Shown: positions 50,986 to 60,299 of the stretch, piece after piece
Numbering within the stretch: position 1 is the stretch's first letter
How the letters are laid out: every line of letters starts with the position of its first letter
NCBI RefSeq assembly: GCF_014698795.1
Contig: NZ_JACJTR010000018.1
Coordinates: forward strand, 1 to 64,000
DNA: 64,000 bases
Source: Nostoc sp. FACHB-892
GTDB taxonomy: Bacteria > Cyanobacteriota > Cyanobacteriia > Cyanobacteriales > Nostocaceae
Reading direction: 5' to 3'
The notes under the pieces: model-generated
What the model was told of the DNA's origin: nothing
The model's input: the letters and a program-made list of their open reading frames with translations, nothing else
Databases searched by the model: none
Made by a program: the position numbers and the translations under genes

Positions 50986-51663
50986 ATGAGTAGTAATCTA
51001 GCCATCAAACTGCGCTCTGGAACTCAACAAGCCCACACCTCAGCAGAAAATGTGGGATTCATGAAATGTTTTCTGAAAGGAGTTGTGGATAGAGACTGCT
51101 TCGCCAAGTTCTTAAGCAACTTGTATTACGTCTACAGCGAACTAGAAGCGGCATTAAAGAGCCATGTAGAGCATCCTGTGATTAGTACGGTTTACTTCCC
51201 CGAACTTAATCGCCAATCTTCGCTCGAAAAAGACATGGTGTTTTACTATGGGGATAATTGGAAAGAGCAAATTATACCCTCACCCGCTACCCAAAAGTAC
51301 ATTGACCGCATTCGGGAAATTTCTGTTAGTGAACCAGCTTTATTGCTAGGTCATGCCTACACTCGCTACATGGGCGATCTTTCTGGGGGTCAAATGCTAC
51401 AAAAAGTTGCTCAGTCAACCCTGAAGCTTTCTGACTATGAAGGCACATCCTTTTATAATTTTGAGCAAATTCCTGACAAAAAGGCATTTAAGGATAAGTA
51501 TCGTCAGGCATTAAATGCATTACCCATTGATGATATAACAGCAGAACGGATTGTTGCAGAAGCTAATAATGCCTTTGGGTTCAATTTGCAGATGGCTCAA
51601 GAGTTAGAAGGAAGTTTAATTAAAGCACTCGGTCAAGTTATGTTTAATAGCCTAACTAATTAG
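50986..51663 (+). CDS. ho2: Heme oxygenase (low-oxygen type, HO2)
   Basis: 225 residues from the ATG at 50986 (AAAGGAAG upstream; the ORF is open 27 bases earlier). The proximal His is in LRSGTQQAHTSAENVGFMK near residue 18. The distal helix is GHAYTRYMGDLSGGQMLQKV with the Gly-rich kink over heme. It degrades heme to biliverdin IX-alpha, iron and CO, feeding bilin (phycocyanobilin) synthesis. Next to hemN and acsF it matches the HO2 isoform made under micro-oxic conditions. The short (under 240 residues) soluble form fits. Confidence 0.95.
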   Translation: MSSNLAIKLRSGTQQAHTSAENVGFMKCFLKGVVDRDCFAKFLSNLYYVYSELEAALKSHVEHPVISTVYFPELNRQSSLEKDMVFYYGDNWKEQIIPSPATQKYIDRIREISVSEPALLLGHAYTRYMGDLSGGQMLQKVAQSTLKLSDYEGTSFYNFEQIPDKKAFKDKYRQALNALPIDDITAERIVAEANNAFGFNLQMAQELEGSLIKALGQVMFNSLTN

Positions 51664-51741
51664 TCATTTGTCATTTGTCATTCTCCCCCTGCTCCCCCAC
51701 TCCCCACTCCCTACTCCCCTCATTCACTGGAAAGCAACTCA

Positions 51742-53124
51742 ATGGTTTTTCTATTACCTGGTGTCAAGTTTGATCTGGATTTGATTCAAAAGTACGACAC
51801 TCGCGCACCTAGATACACCAGTTACCCGCCTGCTACAGAGTTGAGCGAAACATTTACTGAAACTGATTTTAAGGCCGCGATCGCAGCCTCGAATCAACGC
51901 AGAACTCCTATGAGTCTATATTTCCATATCCCCTTTTGCCAAAGTGCTTGCTATTTCTGCGGCTGTAACACGGTAATTTCCAACAACAAGAATATTGCTA
52001 AACCTTATGTGGAGTCTTTGGCTCAAGACATTAAAAACACCGCAGCTTTAATTGATCCAGACAGAAAAGTGCTACAAATCCACTGGGGAGGCGGTACTCC
52101 TAATTACTTGGATCGTGACCAAATAGAATTTTTATGGAAAAACATTAATCGTCATTTCAACATCGATCTACAAGCAGAAATCTCAATTGAGATTAATCCT
52201 CGCTATATTGATAAAAATTACATTTTCTTTCTGAGAGAAATTGGATTTAACCGGATTAGTTTTGGTATTCAAGATTTTAATAGCCAAGTTCAAGTAGCCA
52301 TAAATCGTGTTCAACCAGAAGAAATGCTATTTGATGTCATGAGTTGGGTTAAAGAAGCTAAGTTTGAAAGTGTGAATGTAGACCTTATTTACGGTTTACC
52401 TTATCAAACCCGCGAAACATTTCGGGAGACGTTGAAAAAGACTGTTGAGTTAGATCCTGATCGAATTGTTGTCTTTAACTTTGCATATATACCGTGGATT
52501 AAACCTACACAAAAAAATATTCCTCAAGAGGCGCTACCCCCAGCAGAGGAAAAGTTAGAAATTCTGAAAATGACCATTGAAGAATTAACGAATAACCAAT
52601 ATCTATTTATTGGGATGGATCATTTTGCTAAAACTAATGATGAACTAGCGATCGCTCAACGCAATGGTACTCTAAAACGCAATTTCCAGGGCTACACTAC
52701 CCACGCCGAGACGGAACTGTTTGGTTTTGGTTCTACATCCATCAGTATGCTAGAAGATGCTTATGCTCAAAACCACAAGGAATTAAAAGATTATTATAAC
52801 ACAATTGCAACAGGTGCTTTACCTGTTAGCAAAGGTATCAAGCTTACTCAAAATGACATCATCAGACGGGATGTAATTATGGGGATTATGTCTCACTTTC
52901 AATTGCATAAGCAAGACATTGAAAACAAATATGATATCAATTTTGATGAATATTTCTTTGAGGAACTAGAGGCGTTAAAGCCACTAGAAACCGATGGTTT
53001 AGTTACTTTATCAAATAGCCAGATCCAGATTACAGATATCGGTAGATTACTAGTAAGAAATACTGCTGTCATATTTGATACTCACACAAGAATGCGAGAG
53101 ACAAAATTTTCCCGCGCCATTTGA
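51742..53124 (+). CDS. hemN: Oxygen-independent coproporphyrinogen III oxidase (radical SAM)
   Basis: 460 residues. PRYTSYPPATELSETFTETD is the HemN N-terminus. The radical-SAM cluster motif CxxxCxxC is in HIPFCQSACYFCGCNTVISN, with the extra Cys right after it that is typical of true HemN. IHWGGGTPNYL and SIEINPRYIDKNYIFFLREI follow, then the C-terminal HemN cap. It converts coproporphyrinogen III to protoporphyrinogen IX without O2, replacing HemF. It follows ho2 by 78 bases, same strand, with a repeat between. CxxxCxxC intact means it should be active rather than a heme chaperone (HemW). Confidence 0.95.
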   Translation: MVFLLPGVKFDLDLIQKYDTRAPRYTSYPPATELSETFTETDFKAAIAASNQRRTPMSLYFHIPFCQSACYFCGCNTVISNNKNIAKPYVESLAQDIKNTAALIDPDRKVLQIHWGGGTPNYLDRDQIEFLWKNINRHFNIDLQAEISIEINPRYIDKNYIFFLREIGFNRISFGIQDFNSQVQVAINRVQPEEMLFDVMSWVKEAKFESVNVDLIYGLPYQTRETFRETLKKTVELDPDRIVVFNFAYIPWIKPTQKNIPQEALPPAEEKLEILKMTIEELTNNQYLFIGMDHFAKTNDELAIAQRNGTLKRNFQGYTTHAETELFGFGSTSISMLEDAYAQNHKELKDYYNTIATGALPVSKGIKLTQNDIIRRDVIMGIMSHFQLHKQDIENKYDINFDEYFFEELEALKPLETDGLVTLSNSQIQITDIGRLLVRNTAVIFDTHTRMRETKFSRAI

Positions 53125-53497
53125 TATCAGTTTGGCAAATTTTTGTTACATATTAGTCCCTTAATCTACTTTAAAAATAACGGTAAGGGGATGTAGTTTC
53201 TCAGTACCCTTAGTGCCAGTGATATTTGCGGAAGATCCCCTAACCCCCTTTAAAAAGCTATCTATTACAGGTTGGGGGATCTCTCCTGCGTAACCTGGAT
53301 TTCTCACCAAATTTATGAAACCCAAGTCTAGAGACTTTAGGGGCGGGTTCACGAATATCTCGTGAACCCGCCCCTACCGTTTTGTGAGAAATGCGGGGTA
53401 AGTATTATGAATTTGTCATTTGTCAGAAGATGCGAGTATTACAGTGATTCAAACAAATGTATGAGAGTATACTATTAACTTATCCAAAGACATAATT
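53125..53497. other. Intergenic region with dispersed repeats
   Basis: Contains a Nostoc dispersed repeat (GAAGATCCCCTAACCCCCTT, near 53232), whose minus strand is open for 63 codons but is not a gene, and the strong hairpin 53339-53375. Confidence 0.6.
53339..53375. repeat. Strong 16-bp inverted repeat
   Basis: AGGGGCGGGTTCACGA (53339-53354), loop ATATC, TCGTGAACCCGCCCCT (53360-53375), a perfect stem. The form is that of dispersed palindromes in Nostoc, but it could also end the hemN transcript. Confidence 0.75.
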
Positions 53498-53887
53498 ATG
53501 GTTTTTGCTGGCAAACGACCAAATAATTTAGGTATCAGCAACGGTAAATTAGCACCCTGCCCTAATTCTCCTAATTGCGTTTCTAGTCAAAGTACAGATG
53601 AAACCCACAAAATTGCACCACTGACTTTTACATCTACCCCAGAAGAAGCAATCGCTAATCTTAAAGAGATTATTCAGTCCTTACCAAGAACCAAAATCAT
53701 TAGCGAAAGCCAAGATTATTTATATGCAGAATTTAAAAGTGCCTTGTTGGGATTTGTGGATGATGTAGAATTCTATCTAGATCGGAATGCTAATGTAATC
53801 CAAGTACGTTCAGCTTCACGTTTAGGCCAGAGTGATTTAGGTGTAAATCGTCAACGGATAGAGACGATCAGAGGCAAATTAAATTGA
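53498..53887 (+). CDS. DUF1499 family protein
   Basis: 129 residues. LAPCPNSPNCVSSQSTDETH has the CPxSPNCVSS motif of DUF1499, and DDVEFYLDRNANVIQVRSAS then RLGQSDLGVNRQRIETIR is its C-terminus, normal length. The two Cys may bind something. Function unknown. No signal peptide. It is followed directly by a good terminator. Confidence 0.9.
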   Translation: MVFAGKRPNNLGISNGKLAPCPNSPNCVSSQSTDETHKIAPLTFTSTPEEAIANLKEIIQSLPRTKIISESQDYLYAEFKSALLGFVDDVEFYLDRNANVIQVRSASRLGQSDLGVNRQRIETIRGKLN

Positions 53888-53889
53888 CA

Positions 53890-53922
53890 TTTCCCGCTAA
53901 CCGCTTTGCGGTTAGTGGGAAA
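53890..53922 (+). terminator. Terminator after the DUF1499 gene
   Basis: TTTCCCGCTAACCGC (53890-53904) pairs with GCGGTTAGTGGGAAA (53908-53922), with one G-U pair and a 3-base loop, then TTCTTGCTTCTT. It starts 2 bases after the stop codon. Confidence 0.75.
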
Positions 53923-54478
53923 TTCTTGCTTCTTAGAAACACAGTTTCAAAGGTTTGCTTTTTGGTCGAATAATAACCAATGGTTAACACCCATTAACTA
54001 AATGGTAAGCTATCGTCTATCTAATGTTGCACATTTTTCTGTGTTGACTATTGACTTCTGACTGTTGACTCTCAGCAGTCAACAGCCTGATGAGTTATTG
54101 TGTAATTTAAAGGCATAATAGCTTATTGTATTAAGCTTAAGGTTCATTTAGTGGGGAAGCATTTGATTGCTTACTAACATCCAGACTATTGCCAATGTTT
54201 ATATTATTCATTTGTAATTGGCATGACCAGTCAAGTTTCAGATGTGCAGACGACATCCCACAAGGTGAGGCGCTTGACTCGATTACATAGCATATTATGC
54301 TTCTTTTTCAATATACCCTTTTAGCTATGAGTATCAATATAAATAGTTGTACCGCTGATTTAAAATTTGCTTGACTCAGCCAAAAGTATGATTATTTACT
54401 TCTCTACTTCCAGAAAGAGGAAATTATATTGCCAGTTTTTTAACATGAACTATAAGTTGAAATAATTGGAGTAAGTTT
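53923..54478. other. Intergenic region
   Basis: No gene seen. AT-rich with a CAGTCAACAG-type repeat around 54076. Promoter of the ChaB-like gene expected in the last 100 bases. Confidence 0.4.
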
Positions 54479-54724
54479 ATGCCTGATCAAACAATAAATG
54501 AATTGCCTGATGATATTAGAGAACAGTTGCCTGAACACGCACAGCAGATTTTTGCAGCAGCCTTAAGTGCTGCTCAAAGTGATGGTATGAGTGAAGAGGG
54601 TGCCCGTGAAGTTGCTTGGAATAGTGTAAAGAATGAATACGAAGCAGGCGACGATGGAAAATGGCAGAGAAAGCCTGAAGACACTGCTATACATAATAAA
54701 TCTGTTGTGTCTGGTGGAAATTGA
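54479..54724 (+). CDS. ChaB-like small protein
   Basis: 81 residues. NELPDDIREQLPEHAQQIFA then AALSAAQSDGMSEEGAREVA, WNSVKNEYEAGDDGKWQRK is the ChaB domain (LPxxxxxxLPxHAQxIFxxAxxxA, ending VAWxxVKxxYxxxxxGxW), complete. ChaB was named near the cation antiporter ChaA in E. coli, but its role is unclear; in cyanobacteria and phages it appears alone. TTGGAG lies before the ATG. It ends in its own terminator. Confidence 0.88.
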   Translation: MPDQTINELPDDIREQLPEHAQQIFAAALSAAQSDGMSEEGAREVAWNSVKNEYEAGDDGKWQRKPEDTAIHNKSVVSGGN

Positions 54725-54776
54725 GTAAATTGAAGCTCGACATAGGTATTTTTTGTTAGAGGTAAGGCAAAAATCT

Positions 54777-54819
54777 AAGGGAAATTCCATCTTTACAAAG
54801 CGGACATGGAATTTCCCTT
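54777..54819 (+). terminator. Hairpin after the ChaB-like gene
   Basis: AAGGGAAATTCCAT (54777-54790) and ATGGAATTTCCCTT (54806-54819) form a perfect 14-bp stem with a 15-base loop. GCTGTTTCG follows rather than a long U-run. Confidence 0.6.
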
Positions 54820-55019
54820 TGCTGTTTCGTAATTTTTGCAAAATGATATACATTTTGAACGAACTCAAACTATCTAAAACTATATTTGTAAAAAGGCATC
54901 GGGAAAACCCAATATTTTAAAGAGAGAGATCCCTCGACACCGTTAACAGTCAACAGTCTTTCGTGTTATCTCATCTCCTTTTAGGGGTGGGATAAGCTTA
55001 ATAAAAGTTTTCATCATCC

Positions 55020-57422
55020 TTATTTATTAATTACTGCTAAATTGACCACAGATTCAGGAAATTGACGCTTTAATGCTGGAAACACAGGGCAAGGAGCTTG
55101 TTCTTGCAAATTCTCCGGTTTACTCCAAGTAAAAGGGGCTTTCTGTGATGCTGACATCCACACCAGACGCTTTGCTCGTGTCATGGCAACGTAGAGTAAA
55201 CGGTACTCCTCAGACATTTTCAAGTGCTTTGCTTGTTCCCATGCTTGTGTGACATCTGGTATTGTAGATTCTCCGTGGAGAGCAGCACGAATTTGGGCAC
55301 GGGCTACTTCTGCTAAGGTGAAATCCCCTAAGAATTGGCTTTGGGGAGGAACCCAAAATCGACCAGGAATCAAACTTTCGTGGAGGAAGGGAAGAAATAC
55401 ATAGTCCCAATCCAGCCCTTTGGCTTTGTGCATGGTAATAATGGTCAGTTGACCGCGACGAGTGTAACGTTCTTCCGAATCTTCGGTTTCTACTGGTTCA
55501 AACCGTTCGGAACTGACGATTTCACTTAAAGCAGACAGCATTCCCCCCATTGAACTATTGCCAGCTATTTGCTGGTTGACCCGTTCTGCGAGTTTGTCAG
55601 CAGTTGCTAATTCTGCCTGGTCATAATTTAAAGTCAAGGCGAGAAAGGAAATTAGCTGGTACAGAGGCAATTCCAAGCGGGCGCGAAGTAAATTGCGACA
55701 CAAACGAGCGGCTTTTTGGACTGTTTCTGGCTGGGGTGCTGCTAGGGGGCCAGGATACAAAAATTCTTCTGGGAGACTAGCAAGGGCGTTGAGGTCTTGA
55801 GTAGGAATTAATTGGCGTTGTACTAATGCTTCTAATGCGGCTTTGAGATAATCGGGGGAATGAGGACGATCGCAAAATTGCAGTAATGCTAAAATTTCTT
55901 GGGGAACATGGGAACGGCGATCGCGTTCTCCTACATCGTAAAGTGTAATTTTATACTCTTTGCATATAGGGGTTAAAGCCTCTGCTAACCATCTTCCTTG
56001 GCGATTTTCTCGCACTAAAATCGCTGCACTATTTTGTGTTGGGTCTTCGCCAAATAACTCGATTACTCTTTGAGATAACAATTCAACGGTGTGATGAATG
56101 TCACGCGGGGTATAAAGTTCCAGTCCTTGTCCTACTGGTGCTGGGTTGGCATTCTTTTGTGGATCGCCTGTTTCAACAGGGCGAATTGTCTGCAAGCGAA
56201 ATGGTACTTGTCGGTTGTCAGGAATCTGTTGTGCGTTATTGGTTTTTGCTAATGACTGATTATTGATCCATTTGAGGGCAAAGTTAGCGGCTTCAATGAT
56301 AATTCTAGTACTGCGACCAGCTTGATCCATTGTTGCTAATCGTTCGATGCGATCGCACTCTTCGCAAAAGTGCCGAAAATAAATCGGATCGGCTGGGGTA
56401 AAGGTAGAGTTAATCGCTTGGTTGGGGTCACCGACTCGGACTAAGTTGAGTGAGGAGTTAGGAGTTAGGAGTGAGGAGTTACCTCCTTTATCCCCATTAC
56501 TAGCTAAAATTTCTAATAGCTGCGTCTGTAGGGGGCTAGAATCTTGGGCTTCGTCTTCAAAGACGGCGAAAACTTGGTTTTGCTCGATGCGACGGGCGCT
56601 GTCGTTTTCTAAAACGCGTAGTGCGGCTAAAATCATATCGTCGTAGTCAATGAAATCACGCGATCGCATTAAGTTTTGATATTGTTCATATAATCCCGCC
56701 GCTACACTCAAAATTGCATATTCGTCTGTAGTTTGTTTACTCCACTCTCGCAATTTCTTTGGCGATATCCCAGAACTTTTTGCCTCATGAATTACTGTAT
56801 TAGCTAATTCCGGTAATACTTCTGTTCGTAGCACCGATTGGCGACGCAACCTTTCTGTCTCTTCTCCGTCGAATTGATGACCTTCTAATAACCGCAAATA
56901 TATTCCTGGATTATTTGCAATCCATTGCTCTACAGCTGTTCGGATAAAGCGATGACTTTGGGTTGGTGTAATTAACGTGACATTGTCTAGTTGCAAACCC
57001 GATAAATCAGAATGGCGACTGGCAATGTTCAACGCTAGACCATGTAGAGTATAGACAAAAAAGCCTGTCTGGGGTAAAGATAAATCATCTCGTAAGAATT
57101 TCCGGATCTTCGCTTTAATGTTGGCAGCAGCAGAGCGAGTAAAGGTGACAACCACCAATTGACGACGCGAGGATGAACCTTCATATTGACGGGCGATCGC
57201 GATCGCTGCCGCCGCCGCCATACCAGTAGATTTGCCTGCGCCAGGAACGGCAGAAATAGCTAGAGGGCCAGATTGCCAGTCAGCCATTTGTTGTTGTCCA
57301 GGACGTAGACTGTTGCGAATTGCTAGAATCTTCTGTCGCAGGTTAGGAAGAGGCGATCGTTCAGACAATTCTGAGTGGAGTAACTCTTGAGACACAGTAA
57401 CGGTAAATTTAGACTCTGACAT
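55020..57422 (-). CDS. UvrD/Rep-family DNA helicase
   Basis: 800 residues from the ATG at 57422 (an ATG 16 codons earlier is also open). SF1 motifs in order: Walker A LAISAVPGAGKSTGMAAAAA near 70, Ia VVVTFTRSAAANIKAKIRKF, II FAVFEDEAQDSSPLQTQLLE, III LVRVGDPNQAINSTF, V TIITMHKAKGLDWDYVFLPF near 690, VI EYRLLYVAMTRAKRLVWMSA. It is an ATP-driven 3'-5' helicase or UvrD-like protein of DNA repair, specific to cyanobacteria in form. Around residues 325-345 GGNSSLLTPNSSLN is coded by a TGAGGAGTTAGGAGT-type repeat (56447-56484), apparently inserted in frame before motif III. Confidence 0.9.
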   Translation of the reverse strand: MSESKFTVTVSQELLHSELSERSPLPNLRQKILAIRNSLRPGQQQMADWQSGPLAISAVPGAGKSTGMAAAAAIAIARQYEGSSSRRQLVVVTFTRSAAANIKAKIRKFLRDDLSLPQTGFFVYTLHGLALNIASRHSDLSGLQLDNVTLITPTQSHRFIRTAVEQWIANNPGIYLRLLEGHQFDGEETERLRRQSVLRTEVLPELANTVIHEAKSSGISPKKLREWSKQTTDEYAILSVAAGLYEQYQNLMRSRDFIDYDDMILAALRVLENDSARRIEQNQVFAVFEDEAQDSSPLQTQLLEILASNGDKGGNSSLLTPNSSLNLVRVGDPNQAINSTFTPADPIYFRHFCEECDRIERLATMDQAGRSTRIIIEAANFALKWINNQSLAKTNNAQQIPDNRQVPFRLQTIRPVETGDPQKNANPAPVGQGLELYTPRDIHHTVELLSQRVIELFGEDPTQNSAAILVRENRQGRWLAEALTPICKEYKITLYDVGERDRRSHVPQEILALLQFCDRPHSPDYLKAALEALVQRQLIPTQDLNALASLPEEFLYPGPLAAPQPETVQKAARLCRNLLRARLELPLYQLISFLALTLNYDQAELATADKLAERVNQQIAGNSSMGGMLSALSEIVSSERFEPVETEDSEERYTRRGQLTIITMHKAKGLDWDYVFLPFLHESLIPGRFWVPPQSQFLGDFTLAEVARAQIRAALHGESTIPDVTQAWEQAKHLKMSEEYRLLYVAMTRAKRLVWMSASQKAPFTWSKPENLQEQAPCPVFPALKRQFPESVVNLAVINK

Positions 57423-57693
57423 ATCAAATTTTATATTTTTAAGAAGAATTCTCCAAACAGAATTCAGCAATCTTTTAGTGGCAATACAGTTCAGTTAAGA
57501 ATTTCTTTTTTCTCTTTACTTCTCTTCCTTTGCGTTCTTCTCTGACGAGACGCTGCACGTAGCTTGCTTCTCCGTAGGAGTATGCGGTTCGTTAAAAAAA
57601 TTGACGGTACAACAGGGAAAAGTAATTGACTCGACTCAAATAGTTTAAATATTTAATAATATTTTTAAATAATGTAATATTAAATAATTTTTT

Positions 57694-58029
57694 ATGAACC
57701 AGATAAGGATCATAGTTTTTGTGTTTTTATTAATACTAGTGTTAAGCGTAGCACACCCGGCTTTTGCATCTGTATGCCGCTATTATGTCTACGATGGCCA
57801 ACGCCACCAGATTTGTATTCTCAGCATCAACCGAAGTGCTAAAAATTATTGGGAATACAGGGCAAACGTTAGTGTGGATGGAGTGAAAAAACCCACTGAA
57901 GTCTACAATTGTCATCAAAGAGTCAAGGTTCAACAAAATGGGACTATTTTGTCCTTTGAGCAAAAAGCTCCTGGTGAGATGATATGCAGCTTTTTTAATT
58001 CTTCTCGACGGAAAATACGCGCCAAATAA
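57694..58029 (+). CDS. Small secreted protein, unknown
   Basis: 111 residues. Residues 1-25 are a signal peptide (IIVFVFLLILVLSVAHPAFA). The mature part has four Cys (VCRYYV, QICILS, YNCHQR, MICSF), possibly two disulfides, and the basic end RRKIRAK. No family recognised. Its 3' end overlaps a small opposite-strand gene. Confidence 0.65.
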   Translation: MNQIRIIVFVFLLILVLSVAHPAFASVCRYYVYDGQRHQICILSINRSAKNYWEYRANVSVDGVKKPTEVYNCHQRVKVQQNGTILSFEQKAPGEMICSFFNSSRRKIRAK

Positions 58030-58099
58030 TAAAGACCGTAAAACCTAGATAGGCGAATACTGTCAACCATTCTTGCCAGTTAGCAAATTCATTATTCAT
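57995..58099 (-). CDS. Very small membrane protein, antisense end-overlap
   Basis: 34 residues: MNNEFANWQEWLTVFAYLGF then TVFIIWRVFSVEKN. A short amphipathic start, one membrane helix and a basic/acidic end, a pattern typical of tiny thylakoid or stress membrane peptides. It overlaps the 3' end of the plus-strand secreted-protein gene by 35 bases tail to tail. No clear ribosome site. The coherent sequence is the only evidence. Confidence 0.4.
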   Translation of the reverse strand: MNNEFANWQEWLTVFAYLGFTVFIIWRVFSVEKN

Positions 58100-58600
58100 C
58101 AATAACAGCCGAAAAATCAATAATATTTTTAGATCCTACACGCTGACGCTGCCAGTCGCTTGCTGTATTTTGAAAGATAACAGGTTACTCAAAAATTCTT
58201 AGCGGATTTTCCGGAATCGATAACAGCAAAGTGGTATCACTTATCAGAGCATCGATATTATACTTAACCTCTATAACTAACCTTCGGGGAATATAGCCCC
58301 ATTATTTCTGCTCAAAAGCCTGGTTTTCATGACCGGGCTTTTGATGTTTATACCAATTAACTTACGCATGAGTAGCGGAAAAACGTAGATATAAGGTGGT
58401 TACTATAGAGGCATAGAGAACACAGACAAATAAGAGTTTGAGAGAGTTTTGCGTCAGTCCTCAGTTGTAGTCGAGCAAATCAGGCTCAGAGCTGATCACA
58501 ACCCTTGTTTAAACTGTCAGGGTATCAAATAAAACTTTTTTCCAGAAACTTTTAAGAGATTTTATCGGTCTGGTTTTCCAAATTCTACAAAAATCTGCTA
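58100..58600. other. Intergenic region with possible small RNA
   Basis: Contains a terminator-like hairpin at 58314-58342, preceded by GGGGAATATAGCCCC. The last 230 bases hold a copy of the dispersed repeat ending TTTTGCGTCAGTCCT (see 10038-10195). No protein gene is seen. Confidence 0.4.
58314..58342 (+). terminator. Intrinsic-terminator-like hairpin
   Basis: AAAAGCCTGG (58314-58323) pairs with CCGGGCTTTT (58333-58342) over ten pairs (one G-U) with a 9-base loop. The A-run/stem/T-run form fits a factor-independent terminator usable in both directions. No coding gene ends nearby on the plus strand (the closest ends at 58029). Confidence 0.6.
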
Positions 58601-60025
58601 ATGTTCTCTTCTGCTCAAGGTATTCCCGGATTACCCGATTTGACGCATCCAATTGAGCTTGTCCAATTTGGAACCCAAGCGCTCAAAGCTTCACTATTGT
58701 TAGTATTTTTGGTCGTAGCTTTGGGAGTTGCGATCGCTCTGATCAGTTTTTCTCTCCGTCGAAGCCAGCCGGAACAACTTATATTCATCGGCGAATGGGC
58801 TGTTCGTTATTCCCAACTATTGCGGGGATTACAACATTTAACCCTGATATTAGTTTTGTTAGTACCGGGATTTTTTCTCTGTTCAACTTTAAGCAATCGC
58901 TATCACCACTGGGAACAAGCAAGGGTGGCTCAAGTGGCTCAAACTGTTGCAGGTGAAAGGCTCGAACAATTTGCTCCCCAAGTCCGCTACTCTATTCAAG
59001 AGCCATACTCCTATACCACTCAAGTTGATGGCAAAATAGTCAAGGTAAATGAGACGCGAGAGACTACCCGCTTCTTGATGCTGGCTGGCTCACAAATTCA
59101 AGTCAAGCTTGACCAAAGCGTAGATGTTCCAGGCCGCAGCTCAATTTATGAGGCAAATTATACTGCTGAGTATAAAGTAATTAACCAGCTCAAGGATATT
59201 AATAATTTCTTTTTTGAAGCACCGCCACCCAACGGCTACACACTGCTTGAGAGCTATAAAATCGAGCGTGATGGGACTAGGCTACAACCAAGCAACGCGG
59301 GTAATTATAATTTTCCCTTCCGCCTGCAACCAGGGCAAGAAACCACTTTTCGAGTCAGTTATCAGGCTCAAGGAGGGCCACGTTGGGTTTATAGTGCAAC
59401 GGGACAGTTGCTATCTAACTTCAGCCTGACGGCAATTGCCAACTTTGCTCCGGCTGATTTTGCCAGTGGTATTAAACCTGATGAGATTAAATCTGACGGA
59501 CGCAGTACGCAATTTACTTGGAAATTTGACGATAATGTTTCAGTCAAAAATCCATTTGGGGTGTTTACCAACACCGAACCTATTCGTCACACTGGCATAA
59601 TCCCGCGTCTTTTATTGCTAGCACCAGCAATATTTTTGTGGTGGATACTATTGTTATATTTGTCACTGCCAATGAGTTTCAAAAATATTGCGATCGCTGG
59701 TAGTATTTTCTTTGCTTGTCTATTAGTTTTGACCTATCTAGCTCGCGTGATCAATGCTCAGTTGGCTTGGACTTTAATTTCCATCATCTTACTGATTTTG
59801 ACATGGGGATTGGGGGCAAGTCGGAGTGCTTCCCTTGCTGCGATTATCTGCACTATTGCTGGAGCAGTGCTACCTGTCTTTGGATTATTAGTACCATTCA
59901 GTGGACTCACCCTCAGCCTAGCGGGTTTGCTTTCAGCCGTTTGGCTAGCAGTTCGTCACTGGTATGGCTGGTATTCGCATCCAGAAGACCAAAGATTACA
60001 GCTTCAGAAAAACGCTAAATATTAG
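58601..60025 (+). CDS. Large membrane protein with an extramembrane beta domain, unknown
   Basis: 474 residues. Two N-terminal helices (about 28-50 and 72-98), then about 220 residues of extracytoplasmic domain (LEQFAPQVRYSIQEPYSYTT ... WVYSATGQLLSNFSLT), then about six membrane helices from residue 330 (LLLLAPAIFLWWILLLYLSL). The plan (anchor, periplasmic domain, multi-helix end) resembles CreD-like inner-membrane proteins, but I do not recognise a specific motif, so function stays unknown. The ATG at 58601 has no strong ribosome site. Confidence 0.75.
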   Translation: MFSSAQGIPGLPDLTHPIELVQFGTQALKASLLLVFLVVALGVAIALISFSLRRSQPEQLIFIGEWAVRYSQLLRGLQHLTLILVLLVPGFFLCSTLSNRYHHWEQARVAQVAQTVAGERLEQFAPQVRYSIQEPYSYTTQVDGKIVKVNETRETTRFLMLAGSQIQVKLDQSVDVPGRSSIYEANYTAEYKVINQLKDINNFFFEAPPPNGYTLLESYKIERDGTRLQPSNAGNYNFPFRLQPGQETTFRVSYQAQGGPRWVYSATGQLLSNFSLTAIANFAPADFASGIKPDEIKSDGRSTQFTWKFDDNVSVKNPFGVFTNTEPIRHTGIIPRLLLLAPAIFLWWILLLYLSLPMSFKNIAIAGSIFFACLLVLTYLARVINAQLAWTLISIILLILTWGLGASRSASLAAIICTIAGAVLPVFGLLVPFSGLTLSLAGLLSAVWLAVRHWYGWYSHPEDQRLQLQKNAKY

Positions 60026-60067
60026 GTGATTCCGCTATGATTAGCAAAGTTTTAGCAAATAGCACTT

Positions 60068-60175
60068 ATGGATAACGATTTACTGGCTTTTTTTGCGGGT
60101 GCTGGGTTACTCGTTTTGTATCTCATTTTTTCTGCATTGACTGAAATGGGAACTAAATTACCCTGGAAGAAATAA
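60068..60175 (+). CDS. Very small membrane protein (35 residues)
   Basis: MDNDLLAFFAGAGLLVLYLI then FSALTEMGTKLPWKK: one hydrophobic helix with an acidic start and basic end, as expected from the positive-inside rule. It lies 42 bases after the large membrane protein, same strand, and could belong to it. No strong ribosome site. Confidence 0.45.
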   Translation: MDNDLLAFFAGAGLLVLYLIFSALTEMGTKLPWKK

Positions 60176-60299
60176 GTAGATGGGGGGATGAAGAAGGGAT
60201 TAACACTTATTAAAATCGAAAAAATGTAAATTTAATGTATTAGTACAGTACGGTGTAAAAAAGTAGACCATTGAAAAGCCCTAAAGAGCTTATTCCAAA

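Noticed and set aside
53161..53352. 63-codon minus-strand frame after hemN
   Set aside because: It lies on a dispersed Nostoc repeat (GATCCCCTAACCCCCTT type) and on half of a strong palindrome; such frames recur in these genomes without being genes.
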